A stretch of 64,000 bases of DNA, from the NCBI RefSeq assembly GCF_009600605.1, contig NZ_VWNA01000003.1, positions 62,001-126,000 of the forward strand, written 5' to 3'. The notes below the pieces were generated by a model. The model had not been told where the DNA came from. It did no database searches and saw only the letters and a program-made list of their open reading frames with translations. Made by a program: the position numbers and the translations under genes. Source of the DNA: Segnochrobactrum spirostomi (GTDB taxonomy: Bacteria; Pseudomonadota; Alphaproteobacteria; Rhizobiales; Segnochrobactraceae). Position 1 is the first letter of the stretch. Each line of letters starts with the position of its first letter. Shown piece by piece: positions 17,298 through 27,133 of this stretch.

Positions 17298-20200
17298 CTA
17301 GGCCGCTGCGACGGGAAGCCGGATGAAGAACGTGCTCCCCTTTCCTTCGACCGAGCGGGCCTCGAGAGAGCCGCCATGCATTTCGACGATCGAGCGGCAG
17401 ATCGCGAGGCCCACACCCATCCCGGATCTCTTGGTGGTGAAGAAGGGCTGGAAGATGCGCGAGATGACCTCTTGCGGCATGCCGCAGCCGGAATCTTCGA
17501 TCGCGATCTCGACCTCATTCTCGGAAGCGGATGACCGGATCATCAAATGTCGTTCGGATGGGTCCTTGTTGACCATAGACTGAACGGCATTCGTGATGAT
17601 GTTGAACAGCAATTGCTGAACCTGCGTCTGGTTCGCCATGACGGGCGTCTTCTCAGCGCTGAGATCGAGATGGATCTGAACGCCATTCGGGGCGAGATCG
17701 GTGCTGGCGATCTTCAGAACGTCGGCGAGGATATCGTCAAGAAAAGCGGGGGCGAGAGTCGACGGCTCCTGTTTCACCAGAGAGCGCAGCGCCGCGATGA
17801 TGTCGGCGGCGCGTCGCCCGGCCTCGCGGACGCTCCGCAGGCTGCTTTCCACCTCGCCGAGGTCCGGTACGCTCCTGTTGAGCCAGCGTAAGCCAGCGTC
17901 CGCCTGGGCGATGAGGCTGGCGAGCGGCTGATTGATCTCGTGGGCGATCGACGTCGCGAGGCTCCCCATGGCGGTGATCTGGTTTGCGCGTGCGAGGTCG
18001 CTGCGGGCCTCGCGCAACTCGAATTCGGCCTGCACCCGGCGTAGGTTCTCTTCGAGCAGGTCAGCATAAAGCCGCGCCGCATCGAGCGAGATCGCCGCCT
18101 GCGGGGCGAGAACCTCCAGCATGGCCATTCTGCGCGGCGTGAAGACGTCGACGCTCAAGGCATTTTCGAGGTACAGGATGCCGATCAGTTCGCCGCGCTT
18201 GATGAGTGGAAGGCAGGCCAGGGAGCGGATGCTTCGCGAGCCCATGGTGAGGCCGCGCTGTGCCGCCTCGACCGTCGCGTCGGCGAGCGTGACGGGCCTC
18301 GCGGTGCGCAGGACCGTCTTCAGCACCGAGGCGGGCATCAGGTCCTCCGGTTTGGCCGAAGGCTGAAGTTCGATCTCGACCTCCTTGTTCCGGACGCGCG
18401 CGACCGCCTCGACGGCCGGATCGCCGTCGCGCAGGAGCACGAGCAGGCCGAATTGGGCGCCCGCATGGACGAGCATGCTCTTCATCAACGTGCGCACGAC
18501 CTGCTCGAGACCGACCTCTTCGGCCAAGGTCTGCGACGCGGCCGTCATGACGGTGAGGTCGAGCTCGCTTTGCAAACTTTCCGGCGCAGGCTTCGTGCCT
18601 TCGAAGCCGGAGAGGGGGAGGAGATGTTCGCCGAGCCGGGCGGCCTTTCCGTGAGCACCCCACTGCCGATAGTGATAAACGGCGCTCTGCAGGCAGCCCT
18701 GCGCTGCCGCGTTCAGACCGGACTCGAGGTAAAGTTGAGCGGCAAGCTCCTGCGCGAGAGCTTGATCATGAACGAATTTCGCGCTCCCAGCCGCGGCCGC
18801 GGCGCGCTCGTACAGGTCCATGGCATCGCTTCGCCGGCCTTCCAGACGGGCGGCGTCGGCTTCCAGCATGAGATGCTTGGACGAGAACGTCTCGGGATTG
18901 AGAGCGGCCCACGCGTTGAAGCGCTCGCGCGCGAGCGCAATGCGCCGTTCGCTTTCGACCGGCAATAGGTCTTCCCGGTGGAGGCGAGCCTCGGCCAAAG
19001 CGAGGAAGAAGCAGTTGTTCGCCGTGTCGATATGCGCCGGGGCGGCCCATGCCATGACCTCGGCTTCCGCGAGATGAACCCTTGCGGCCTCAAGATTGCC
19101 GGCGAAGAACGTCTGCACTCCGGCATAGTGCTTGGCCCAGAACTGGGTCGCGACGGATCCTTCTCGCAGATCCGCGTCGGAAATTTCGGCGAGCGGATCC
19201 CCATGAATCAACGTATCGACGAGATTGATCTGGGCCGTGAGGATGAGCTCGATATCGCGATATCCGACATCGCGGGTCATCGCGATGCTGCTGACGAGTT
19301 CCGTCCGGATCCGGTCGAGGTGATCGCCGACGACGAGCATGTCCGACGCGATGTGGTTGCGGGCATAGCACGCCATGCCGAGGTCGCCGGCCGCCTGCCC
19401 GACCCGAGCGCCGTCGCGTGCGTAACCGAGCGCCGTTCGCATCGGAACGGTCCAGGCGCTGACTTGGTCGAGGGCGATCAAGGCAGCCGTTCGCTGTGCT
19501 TCGTACCCGTCGCGTTGCGCGAGCTCACCGGCGACCATCGCGTAATCGACCCCGCGCTGGTAGGCGCCATAATGATGGGCGCTGAGAACGCCGAACCAGG
19601 CCAGCCCGTAAGTCGATTCAGGCGCTGTGCCATGGCTCAGCGTCAGTTCGACGATTTTGACGACGTGAAGGAAGCGAAGCGGGCCCTCGACGAAAAACGA
19701 CGAGATCATCGTCGAGAGCAGTGACAGGGCGGCGCGCATCCGCCGATCGCTCATCTCGGGGAGCGCGGTCAGATTTTCGCGACCGACGCTATCGATCGCG
19801 TCTCGGCAGCGGCGGTAGGCCCGTTCGTGGACCGCGGGATCCGCGCTCGTTTCCAGTTCGATATCGAGGGCTCGCAAACCGTGCACCGCGGCATCGATGG
19901 CGAGCGCGTAGGAGCCTTTGAGGGTGAAGGCGATCGCACGCAGTCGAAAGATGTCGGCGATGCTCACGGGGGCGTGGGCGAGAGGCGACACGTCCTCGAG
20001 CGCGGCGAGGGCTTCATCGACGCGTCCCAGTGCCAGCAGGCAGTCACATTGCAGCCATTCGCTCTCGAAGACGAGGGCGTCCGGAGCGTCGGGCCGTGTG
20101 CCCGGCAGGATGCGGCGGATGAGTTCGACGAAATGGAGCGCTCGCGGCGCTTCGCCCGCCGTCCGGCAACTCCTCGCGGCACGGAGCAGAATCTCCGCGA

Positions 20201-22466
20201 AGCGCGGCCGCTCCTCGGCGGTGAGCATGTCGAGATCGGATCGCTCGATCTGTGACGCGATCTCGAAGGCTCTGTCCGGATCGGGCGCGGGATTGCTTGC
20301 GGCGAGCAGGCGAGCATTGCCGAGATGGATACGCGCGCGGGCCCCCGCCGGCATCGCCGCGTAAGCCGCCTCCAGCACGCGATCATGCGCGATGGCGAAG
20401 TCCGCTCCCGACCGCCGGAGCAGACCGGCGGCGACCAGCGCGTTTGCTGCACGGACGGTCTCTTCGAGGTTTGCGTCGGACAGTTCCGCGACGAATATCG
20501 GCGTGCAACGGCCCCCGAGGCTGGCGCAACGTTGCAGGAAGTTCCGCTGCAAAGGCGGTAGGTCGTTGATGCGCTCCAGCATCAGCCCGGCGATCTCAGA
20601 CTGGTGCCTGCGGCGACGCTCGCTCCAGATCCATTCCTGCCGGTCCGAGTCGAAGTGGAGAACCTCCTCGTCGAGGGATCGCCGCAGAAGCTGGCCGATA
20701 TAGAAGGGGTTGCCGTGCGCCTCTCGGTGGATCACAGCCGCGATCGGCTGGACCTCGTCCGGTGGGCTTTTCAGGAACAGCGCGACGAGTTCGTTCGTAT
20801 CGCGCTCCGAGATCGGCAGGAGTTTCAGTTCGCCCGAGAAGGCCGACGAACTCCTGGCGATCCCGAGACTGTCCCGAACCGCCTTGCGATCGGCCGCCTC
20901 CGACCGGAAGCTTGCGACGAGGAACACGTGCGCCGGGGTTTCGCCGCACAATTGGCTGAAGACGTTGAGGCTTCCCTGGTCGAACCATTGCAGGTCGTCG
21001 AGGAAGAGCAGCAACGGCATATCCGCTGTCGCAAGGGCGGCTAATGTCTCGGCGAGGATGCGGGCGGACCGGGCCTGCGCGAGATGCGCCGGCACGTCGG
21101 CGACCCGATGCGCGATCGCCGGCAGGATGTTCGCTTCGGGAACCAATTCCGCCAGGACCCGCCCGCAACCCACCACGGAGCCGAGCCGAGCCCGTGCGTC
21201 TTCGAGCCGCCGCTCGTCACCGCCCGTCAGTTGCGCCAGCGCCAGACGCAGCGCCTGTGCGATCGGAGCGAAGGGCGTGCCTTGGCGAAGCTCCACGCCC
21301 TTGCCGGACGCGCAGATGACGCTGCCGCCGCGAAGATCGGCGAGCAACGCCTCTACGAGCGTGGACTTGCCGGCACCGGCCTCCCCCGAGACAAGCGCAA
21401 TTCCGCGATGGGTCGATGTGAGAAAATCGGCATAAAGGTCGGCGAGCGCCTTCAGTTCGCTGCGGCGCCCGATGAACTGCGGCGAAGACAGAGACGGCTC
21501 CGCGAACTCACCGCGGGCGAGTTCGAATGGTTCGGAATCGACTCCCGCCGCAAAGGCCTTGAACACGCGCTTGAAGTCGGCATGGAGAGCTTTGGCTGTC
21601 TGGTAGCGCAGCTTGGGATCTTTGCTCAGCAGCTTGCTCAATATCCGATCGACGATGACGGGAACATCGGGCCGCGCGAGACGGGCGGGCGGCGCTTCCA
21701 TCGCGACGTGAGCATGGAGCCAACCCGCCGCATCGCCGGCCGTGAGAGGCAGGGAGCCGACGATGAGCTGGTAGAGCAGCACCCCGATCGCATAGAGGTC
21801 CGTGCGAGTGTCCACCGGCGCTGCGTCTGTCCGGATCAGCTCGGGCGCCGCATAGGCCATGTCCCGCAGCGTGAGGCGGCGATCGTGGGATGAACCGAAG
21901 GCCGCGGCTGCGGCCCACGCGAGGCCGACAAATCGCACCCGACCATCGGGCTCGATGAGCACACGAGCGGGCGTGAGCCGGCCGTGGATGATTCCGGCGG
22001 CGTGCATCCGCGCGAGTGCGCCGGTGGCGTCGACGGCGAGGCGGAGAAACTCAGCGACGTCGATCGCCCGATGCGGGAGATCGGCGAGGGCTCGCGCCGT
22101 CCGTGCCGGATAGACGAGGGCGAGGCGCTTCTGGGCGAGGCGATTGTGCTCGCCGATGAACAGGGGCACTTCGGTGAGCTCATCGCCGAGCGTCAGAGCG
22201 AGGCTGGCGTCGAATTGCAACCGATCGGCCGCCGCACTGTTCCAGTCCGCAAGCCGAATGCGCCATTCGCGCCCGTCCATGTCGGTGACGTGCCAAAGGT
22301 CGATCCCGGCTTCGGTCGACCGATCTCCGACTTCGAGACCCGACCACCACGCCAGTTCCTTGGTCCCGAGGCGGCTCGCAAGCGCATTGCTCAGAAGGTG
22401 AGCCGAGCGGGGCGCGGCGGCGATGTCCTCCCGTGAGACGTCGTCCACATGAGGGGTGGAGTTCAT
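17298..22466 (-). CDS. Trifunctional protein: kinase-like domain, AAA/MalT-like ATPase, GAF, sensor histidine kinase
   Basis: A 1722-residue signalling protein of a family often named trifunctional Ser/Thr kinase/ATP-binding protein/histidine kinase. Order: kinase-like fold (about 50-310), ATPase with Walker A GEAGAGKST (361-369) and LLLFLDDLQWFD Walker B, a long helical-repeat region (about 700-1250), a GAF domain, then a histidine kinase with His1509 in SIAHEINQPLA and N, G1 and G2 boxes. In the kinase-like part the HRD motif reads HGRLTP (161-166) and DFG reads FVG, so the catalytic Asp residues are missing while APE (207-209) is kept. It looks like a pseudokinase. The start at 22466 follows AAGAGG. 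No membrane segments; a divergent AraC gene lies 206 bases away. Confidence 0.9.
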   Translation of the reverse strand: MNSTPHVDDVSREDIAAAPRSAHLLSNALASRLGTKELAWWSGLEVGDRSTEAGIDLWHVTDMDGREWRIRLADWNSAAADRLQFDASLALTLGDELTEVPLFIGEHNRLAQKRLALVYPARTARALADLPHRAIDVAEFLRLAVDATGALARMHAAGIIHGRLTPARVLIEPDGRVRFVGLAWAAAAAFGSSHDRRLTLRDMAYAAPELIRTDAAPVDTRTDLYAIGVLLYQLIVGSLPLTAGDAAGWLHAHVAMEAPPARLARPDVPVIVDRILSKLLSKDPKLRYQTAKALHADFKRVFKAFAAGVDSEPFELARGEFAEPSLSSPQFIGRRSELKALADLYADFLTSTHRGIALVSGEAGAGKSTLVEALLADLRGGSVICASGKGVELRQGTPFAPIAQALRLALAQLTGGDERRLEDARARLGSVVGCGRVLAELVPEANILPAIAHRVADVPAHLAQARSARILAETLAALATADMPLLLFLDDLQWFDQGSLNVFSQLCGETPAHVFLVASFRSEAADRKAVRDSLGIARSSSAFSGELKLLPISERDTNELVALFLKSPPDEVQPIAAVIHREAHGNPFYIGQLLRRSLDEEVLHFDSDRQEWIWSERRRRHQSEIAGLMLERINDLPPLQRNFLQRCASLGGRCTPIFVAELSDANLEETVRAANALVAAGLLRRSGADFAIAHDRVLEAAYAAMPAGARARIHLGNARLLAASNPAPDPDRAFEIASQIERSDLDMLTAEERPRFAEILLRAARSCRTAGEAPRALHFVELIRRILPGTRPDAPDALVFESEWLQCDCLLALGRVDEALAALEDVSPLAHAPVSIADIFRLRAIAFTLKGSYALAIDAAVHGLRALDIELETSADPAVHERAYRRCRDAIDSVGRENLTALPEMSDRRMRAALSLLSTMISSFFVEGPLRFLHVVKIVELTLSHGTAPESTYGLAWFGVLSAHHYGAYQRGVDYAMVAGELAQRDGYEAQRTAALIALDQVSAWTVPMRTALGYARDGARVGQAAGDLGMACYARNHIASDMLVVGDHLDRIRTELVSSIAMTRDVGYRDIELILTAQINLVDTLIHGDPLAEISDADLREGSVATQFWAKHYAGVQTFFAGNLEAARVHLAEAEVMAWAAPAHIDTANNCFFLALAEARLHREDLLPVESERRIALARERFNAWAALNPETFSSKHLMLEADAARLEGRRSDAMDLYERAAAAAGSAKFVHDQALAQELAAQLYLESGLNAAAQGCLQSAVYHYRQWGAHGKAARLGEHLLPLSGFEGTKPAPESLQSELDLTVMTAASQTLAEEVGLEQVVRTLMKSMLVHAGAQFGLLVLLRDGDPAVEAVARVRNKEVEIELQPSAKPEDLMPASVLKTVLRTARPVTLADATVEAAQRGLTMGSRSIRSLACLPLIKRGELIGILYLENALSVDVFTPRRMAMLEVLAPQAAISLDAARLYADLLEENLRRVQAEFELREARSDLARANQITAMGSLATSIAHEINQPLASLIAQADAGLRWLNRSVPDLGEVESSLRSVREAGRRAADIIAALRSLVKQEPSTLAPAFLDDILADVLKIASTDLAPNGVQIHLDLSAEKTPVMANQTQVQQLLFNIITNAVQSMVNKDPSERHLMIRSSASENEVEIAIEDSGCGMPQEVISRIFQPFFTTKRSGMGVGLAICRSIVEMHGGSLEARSVEGKGSTFFIRLPVAAA

Positions 22467-22672
22467 GATCGCCTCTTCTGCGCGTCCATCGGCCCGGCGT
22501 GGGCACGGAGGAATGCCCTTGAAGGAAACACAGCCTAGCGGATCGGCACCGCATTCGTCTTTGCCGGAAGCGTCGTTGTTTTGGCCGGAATTGACGGACT
22601 TGATCCGTGGCACCCCACGTCGCAGTGTCCGAGACACCGCGAACATTCTTCACGCACCCCGAGGATCCGGCG

Positions 22673-23563
22673 ATGGCGAGCGTACACGATTTCGGCCGGC
22701 GGAAGTTTCCGAGAGGGGCCGTGCTGCTGAGTTCGTCCGGGCGGAACTGGACCGGAATGGCAGCCGAAGTCCGCAATCACCCCGCGGGCGAGATTCCGCC
22801 GCCTGTTCCGCAGCAGATGGAGGTCACGCTCGCCTTGACCGGCTCGGAGACCGCGCTCGTCGAACGGCGCGGCAATGGAGAATTCCAAAATACACGGGCG
22901 CTACCTGGAACACTGTGGCTATGCCCGATCGGTGTGGTTGAGGAATCGATACGTATCACTGAGGATCTTCAGCATATTTTACATATGTATATCGGTAGCG
23001 AGGTGTTCGCGGACGTCTCGAGCGCGATTTCGCAGACGGTATCACCGGATAATATCGCGTACAAAGCGGGTTTCGACGATGAGTTCGTCAGGCAGGTGGG
23101 ACACCGGATCAAGGCCGAGCTTGAAGAGGAAACGTCCGTCGGCCGCTTCCTGATCGACGGCCTCGCACGTTCGATGGCCGCACATCTGGTTTCTAAATAT
23201 AGCGGCAGGGGGGCGAGCGTCAGTCGAGACGTTTTGATCGAGAGCTCGAAGCTGCGTCGTGTTATCGATTATATAAACGACAATATAGAAACCGACATCT
23301 CCGTATCGGAATTGTCGGATATAGCGTGTCTGAGCCGGCACCATTTTACGCGTGCGTTCCGGAGTGCTGTGGGCGTTCCCCCGCACCGGTTCATCAGTTC
23401 GCTCCGATTGCAGCGTGCACAGGAGTTGCTCGCGCATACCCGGTCGAGCCTGGCCGAGATCGCTTACGCATGCCGTTTCTCGTCTCAATCGACCTTCACG
23501 CGGGCGTTCCGAAAGCACATCGGTATTTCACCGGGTGAATATCGGCGACAGGCGAACGACTGA
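22673..23563 (+). CDS. AraC-family transcriptional regulator
   Basis: A 296-residue regulator with a C-terminal AraC DNA-binding domain of two helix-turn-helices (DISVSELSDIACLSRHHFTRAF and SLAEIAYACRFSSQSTFTRAFRKHIG). The N-terminal half is a sensing/dimerisation domain of unknown ligand. The ATG at 22673 follows GAGGA; a GTG at 22607 would add 22 residues but lacks a ribosome site. The stretch from about 22880 to 23340 is noticeably richer in A/T (TATATAAACGACAATATAG) than its neighbours, a possible sign of transfer. It diverges from the giant kinase gene and may control it. Confidence 0.9.
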   Translation: MASVHDFGRRKFPRGAVLLSSSGRNWTGMAAEVRNHPAGEIPPPVPQQMEVTLALTGSETALVERRGNGEFQNTRALPGTLWLCPIGVVEESIRITEDLQHILHMYIGSEVFADVSSAISQTVSPDNIAYKAGFDDEFVRQVGHRIKAELEEETSVGRFLIDGLARSMAAHLVSKYSGRGASVSRDVLIESSKLRRVIDYINDNIETDISVSELSDIACLSRHHFTRAFRSAVGVPPHRFISSLRLQRAQELLAHTRSSLAEIAYACRFSSQSTFTRAFRKHIGISPGEYRRQAND

Positions 23564-23661
23564 CGCTCGCCGTCCGCGGGTGTTCGAGAGCGGGGCATAG
23601 GCGTGGCGACCGGTCACGGCGGATCACGATGTGGTGTGATCCGCCGTGACGACGCGGCCGG

Positions 23662-24711
23662 TCAGCCCTTCACGAAGGCGAGCAGGTCCGGATTAATGAC
23701 GTCGGCGTGGGTGGTCAGCATGCCGTGCGGAAAGCCCGGATAGATCTTCAGCGTGCTGTTCTTGATCAGCTTCGCCTGAAGCACCGCCGCGTCCTTGTAG
23801 GGAACGACCTGATCGTCATCGCCCTGGAGCACCAGGGTGGGCACGGTGATGGCCTTCAGATCGTCCGTCTGGTCGGTCTCGGAGAAGGCTTTGATGCCCT
23901 CATATTGCGCGATCGCGCCGCCCATCATTCCCTGGCGCCACCAATTCTGGATGATGCCTTGGGACACCTTGGCGCCCGGCCGGTTGAAGCCGTAGAAGGG
24001 GCCGGAGGCGACGTCGAGATAGAACTGGGCGCGATTTGCGGCGAGCGCGGCGCGGAACCCGTCGAAGACCGAAAGCGGCGTCCCTTCGGGATTGTTGGGG
24101 GTCTTCAGCATCAGCGGCGGGATCGCGGAGACGAGGACGGCCTTCGCGACGCGTCCCTGCGGCTGACCATAGCGCGCGACGTACCGAGCGACTTCGCCAC
24201 CACCCGTCGAGTGGCCGATGTGGACGACGTTGCGCAGATCCAGGTGCTCGACGACCGCGGAGGCGTCGGCGGCATAGCGGTCGATCGTGTTGCCGGTGTC
24301 GACCTGGGACGAGCGACCGTGGCCACGGCGATCATGGGCGACGACCCGGTAGCCATGGGCGAGGAAGAACAGGAGCTGTGCATCCCAATCGTCGGCCGAG
24401 AGAGGCCAGCCGTGATGGAAATGGATGGGCTGGGCGTCCTTCGGACCCCAATCCTTGAAGTAGATCTCCGTGCCGTCCGCCGTCTTCACGTAGCCGCTGC
24501 TCATCCGAGTCTCTCCTTGCATCGGGGTCGCGCCGATATTGGCGTCTGTGGTGCCCGCAACGGTGCTTGCCGGGAGCATCGTCGAGGCCGCGAGGCCGGC
24601 CGCGATGCCGAACACGCCGCGGCGCGTCATCGCCAGGCGCGCCGCCGCGATCTCGTCCGAACCGCGCGGCGCATCGTGGGCGTGTCCGGGGACGATCGGG
24701 AACGTGTCCAT
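23662..24711 (-). CDS. Alpha/beta hydrolase (non-heme chloroperoxidase-like) with Tat signal
   Basis: A 349-residue alpha/beta hydrolase. The nucleophile is Ser168 in GHSTGG, the acid is in DDDQVVP and the His in FPHGM near the end; the [11 protein letters not shown] oxyanion segment is typical of the chloroperoxidase/arylesterase group. The first 50 residues contain [15 protein letters not shown] (Arg30-Arg31 then a hydrophobic run), which fits a twin-arginine export signal after a somewhat long n-region. The ATG at 24711 has an AGGAGA site. A later ATG ([11 protein letters not shown], residue 70) would give a cytoplasmic enzyme of standard size, so export is likely but not certain. No obvious operon partner. 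Confidence 0.85.
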   Translation of the reverse strand: MDTFPIVPGHAHDAPRGSDEIAAARLAMTRRGVFGIAAGLAASTMLPASTVAGTTDANIGATPMQGETRMSSGYVKTADGTEIYFKDWGPKDAQPIHFHHGWPLSADDWDAQLLFFLAHGYRVVAHDRRGHGRSSQVDTGNTIDRYAADASAVVEHLDLRNVVHIGHSTGGGEVARYVARYGQPQGRVAKAVLVSAIPPLMLKTPNNPEGTPLSVFDGFRAALAANRAQFYLDVASGPFYGFNRPGAKVSQGIIQNWWRQGMMGGAIAQYEGIKAFSETDQTDDLKAITVPTLVLQGDDDQVVPYKDAAVLQAKLIKNSTLKIYPGFPHGMLTTHADVINPDLLAFVKG

Positions 24712-24952
24712 GGCCGTGATCTCCTGTGTGCCGTTGCTTGCGAGAGCGAACCTAGGCGGCCGGGTCGACAGGATGAATCGTACGGGGGGATCGCCGATGG
24801 CATACCTTGGTATGGGATGGCGGCGGTCGTCGCGGTGGCGCTCGGCCCGATCTTGCGGGCCGCCATCGTTCGAGCCCCGCGAGAGCGAGGAAGCCCCTAC
24901 GAGGACATTTGGATGCGCGACGGTCGGTCCGAGTGCGACGCCGCAGGGGATG

Positions 24953-25330
24953 CTAGGGGCGGGGTCTTTCCAAGGCGCGCACGACATGCGAGGCGATCTC
25001 GTCGCCATCGAACGGCTTCGACAGGACGGCGACGGCACCGCGTTCGATGACCCGAGCCTCGACCGCCTTCTCGTGGAAGGCCGTGATGAAGATCATCGGA
25101 ATGCCGTCGCCTTCGGCGGCGAGGCGATCCTGAAGCTCCGGCCCCGACATTTGGGGCATCTGGACATCACTGATGATGCAGTGCGGCGCGCGGCGCTCCG
25201 GCGCATCGAGAAAGGCGACGGCCGAGGGAAACAGCAGCACCTCGTATCCGAACGACCGCAGGAGACTCTGCAGCGCGAACCGTACGGACGCATCGTCATC
25301 GATGACGGCTATCACGCTGGATTTATTCAT
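24953..25330 (-). CDS. Stand-alone response-regulator receiver domain protein
   Basis: A 125-residue CheY-like protein with only a receiver domain. The acidic pocket Asp11-Asp12-Asp13, phospho-acceptor Asp55 (ISDVQMP), the conserved Thr in FITAF and Lys105 (LSKPF) are all present, so it should be phosphorylated. There is no output domain; such proteins act as phosphate shuttles or sinks. The closest resemblance is to receivers of FixJ-type regulators, and a full FixJ-type gene lies 82 bases upstream on the same strand. Confidence 0.88.
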   Translation of the reverse strand: MNKSSVIAVIDDDASVRFALQSLLRSFGYEVLLFPSAVAFLDAPERRAPHCIISDVQMPQMSGPELQDRLAAEGDGIPMIFITAFHEKAVEARVIERGAVAVLSKPFDGDEIASHVVRALERPRP

Positions 25331-25412
25331 TATCGTTGTCCTGAGCCGTCGAGGCCACCCGGAGCATAGCGCGCCTTGAGTCCCGCTTGCAGATATACGG
25401 ACGTTTACGGCC

Positions 25413-26066
25413 TCAGGGGCGCGGTGCGAGTTGCAGATCGCTGGCGGCGCGGACGAGGTCGGCGAGCGTGCGAATCTCCATCTTTTTCATCATTCTGCCG
25501 CGGTGAATTTTGACGGTGATCTCGCTGAGATTGAGCTCTCCCGCGATCTGCTTGTTCATCAAGCCCTTCACGACCAAGCCCATCACCTCCTTTTCGCGGG
25601 CGGTGAGGCTCTCGAAGCGTCGGCGCAGATCGAGCAATTGATGGTCGCTTCCGCGTCGTTGCCGATCGCGCTCGATGGCGGCACTCACGGCGTCGAGGAG
25701 ATCCTGGTCCCGGAAGGGTTTGGTGAGGAAGTCCACGGCGCCGGCCTTCATGGCGCGTACGGACATCGGAATGTCGCCGTGTCCGGTCATGAAGATGACC
25801 GGGATGTGATTGCCGATGCGCGCCAGTTGGGCCTGGAAGTCGAGGCCGCTGACCTCGGGCATGCGGATATCGAGCACGATGCAGCTCGGCGCGTTCGCGA
25901 AGGGCTGGGCGACCAATTGCGGCGCGGATGCGAAGGTGGCGACCTGCAAGCCCACCGATCTGAAGAGACTGCTCAGCGCGTCGCGCACCGCGGGATCGTC
26001 GTCGACGACGTAGACGATGGGCTCCTGGGGCGTTGCGCGCCGGCCGTCGGCCGTCGAGTGGTTCAT
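25413..26066 (-). CDS. FixJ/LuxR-type response regulator
   Basis: A 217-residue two-domain regulator. The receiver has Asp66 (VLDIRMP), a Thr in FMTGHGD and Lys116 (LTKPF); the LuxR-type helix-turn-helix covers about 148-212 (LTAREKEVMGLVVKGLMNKQIAGELNLSEITVKIHRG, abbreviated signature LTxREKEVM). It sits just before the receiver-only gene in the same direction. The partner kinase is not adjacent; the multi-domain histidine kinase 3 kb away is the only full histidine kinase in the window and a reasonable candidate. Confidence 0.92.
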   Translation of the reverse strand: MNHSTADGRRATPQEPIVYVVDDDPAVRDALSSLFRSVGLQVATFASAPQLVAQPFANAPSCIVLDIRMPEVSGLDFQAQLARIGNHIPVIFMTGHGDIPMSVRAMKAGAVDFLTKPFRDQDLLDAVSAAIERDRQRRGSDHQLLDLRRRFESLTAREKEVMGLVVKGLMNKQIAGELNLSEITVKIHRGRMMKKMEIRTLADLVRAASDLQLAPRP

Positions 26067-26377
26067 CGCTCGCTCCTTTCGTCGCCGTCGGGCGGCCCCG
26101 CTTCAGGGCTCGGTTCCAGCCCGCCTCGGTCTGTTGTTTTTCGAGGGGGCGCGCCGATCTCCCCGCCCTAGACGTCGTAGTCGATTCAACAGCGTCACGG
26201 AACACAGCGGCCGCGGTTTCGGCCGGCGGTTTTCTCCATTCGCACGATACGGCCGTCCGCCATCACGCCGGCTCGGTCTCGCAAGGCGGATCCGAAAGAT
26301 CGCGGGCGGACTTCTCGCCGAAATCGCCGGTGCGACACGGCCACCGCCGTCGCACTCCCAATGGCAAAGGCACAACC

Positions 26378-26902
26378 ATGTCCCACTCCCGTCTTTCGGC
26401 GGGCGGCACCGCCGCCCTCGGCACGCCCTCCGATTTTTCCTCGGAAGCCAAGGCCGAAATCGCGACGTCGCTGACGCGCCTCCTCGCGGACGTCTTCGCG
26501 CTCTACATCAAGACGAAGAATTTCCACTGGCATATGTCCGGTCCGCATTTTCGCGATTATCACCTCATGCTGGACGAGCAGGGCGTGCAGATCTTCGCGA
26601 TGACCGACGACATCGCGGAGCGCGTCCGCAAGATCGGCGGTACGACGCTTCGGTCCATCGGTCAGATCGCCCGCCTGCAGCGGATTGCGGACAACGATCT
26701 CGATTTCGTGCCGCCGGCCGACATGCTGGCCGAACTGCGGGACGACAACATCCGGCTGGCCGGTGCCATGCGCGAGGCCCACGAAATTGCCGAGCGGTTC
26801 GGCGATGTCGCGACCACGAGTCTGCTCGAGGTCTGGATCGACGAAGCCGAACGTCGGACCTGGTTTCTGTTCGAGGCGACCCGCGAACCCGGCCCGCGCT
26901 GA
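26378..26902 (+). CDS. dps: Dps-family DNA-protecting ferritin-like protein
   Basis: A 174-residue member of the Dps/ferritin-like family, which stores iron and shields DNA under starvation and peroxide stress. The ferroxidase ligands are in place: His50 (NFHWH), His62, Asp66, Asp77 and Glu81 (DDIAER). The N-terminal 20 residues are a short flexible tail. The ATG at 26378 is preceded by AAAGG. It diverges from the two response-regulator genes and lies in a stretch rich in stress genes. Confidence 0.9.
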   Translation: MSHSRLSAGGTAALGTPSDFSSEAKAEIATSLTRLLADVFALYIKTKNFHWHMSGPHFRDYHLMLDEQGVQIFAMTDDIAERVRKIGGTTLRSIGQIARLQRIADNDLDFVPPADMLAELRDDNIRLAGAMREAHEIAERFGDVATTSLLEVWIDEAERRTWFLFEATREPGPR

Positions 26903-27133
26903 GGCGCTCCGCAACCGCGCGCGGGGCACCGGCGGCACCGCGACCATACCTCCGTATCATCTCGGTCATGCCAAGGGGTGGCGGTGGCCGCCCCCGGTAG
27001 AATGGGGTCTCGGATCGGACATTCCTAAACTCGCACTCGATCACGGCGCCGACCACAACGCCCCGTCGTCCCATGCGGATGGCTGCTGCGTCGGCGCCGC
27101 GAAGGTCGAACCTGATCGTCGCGAGGTAGGAAC

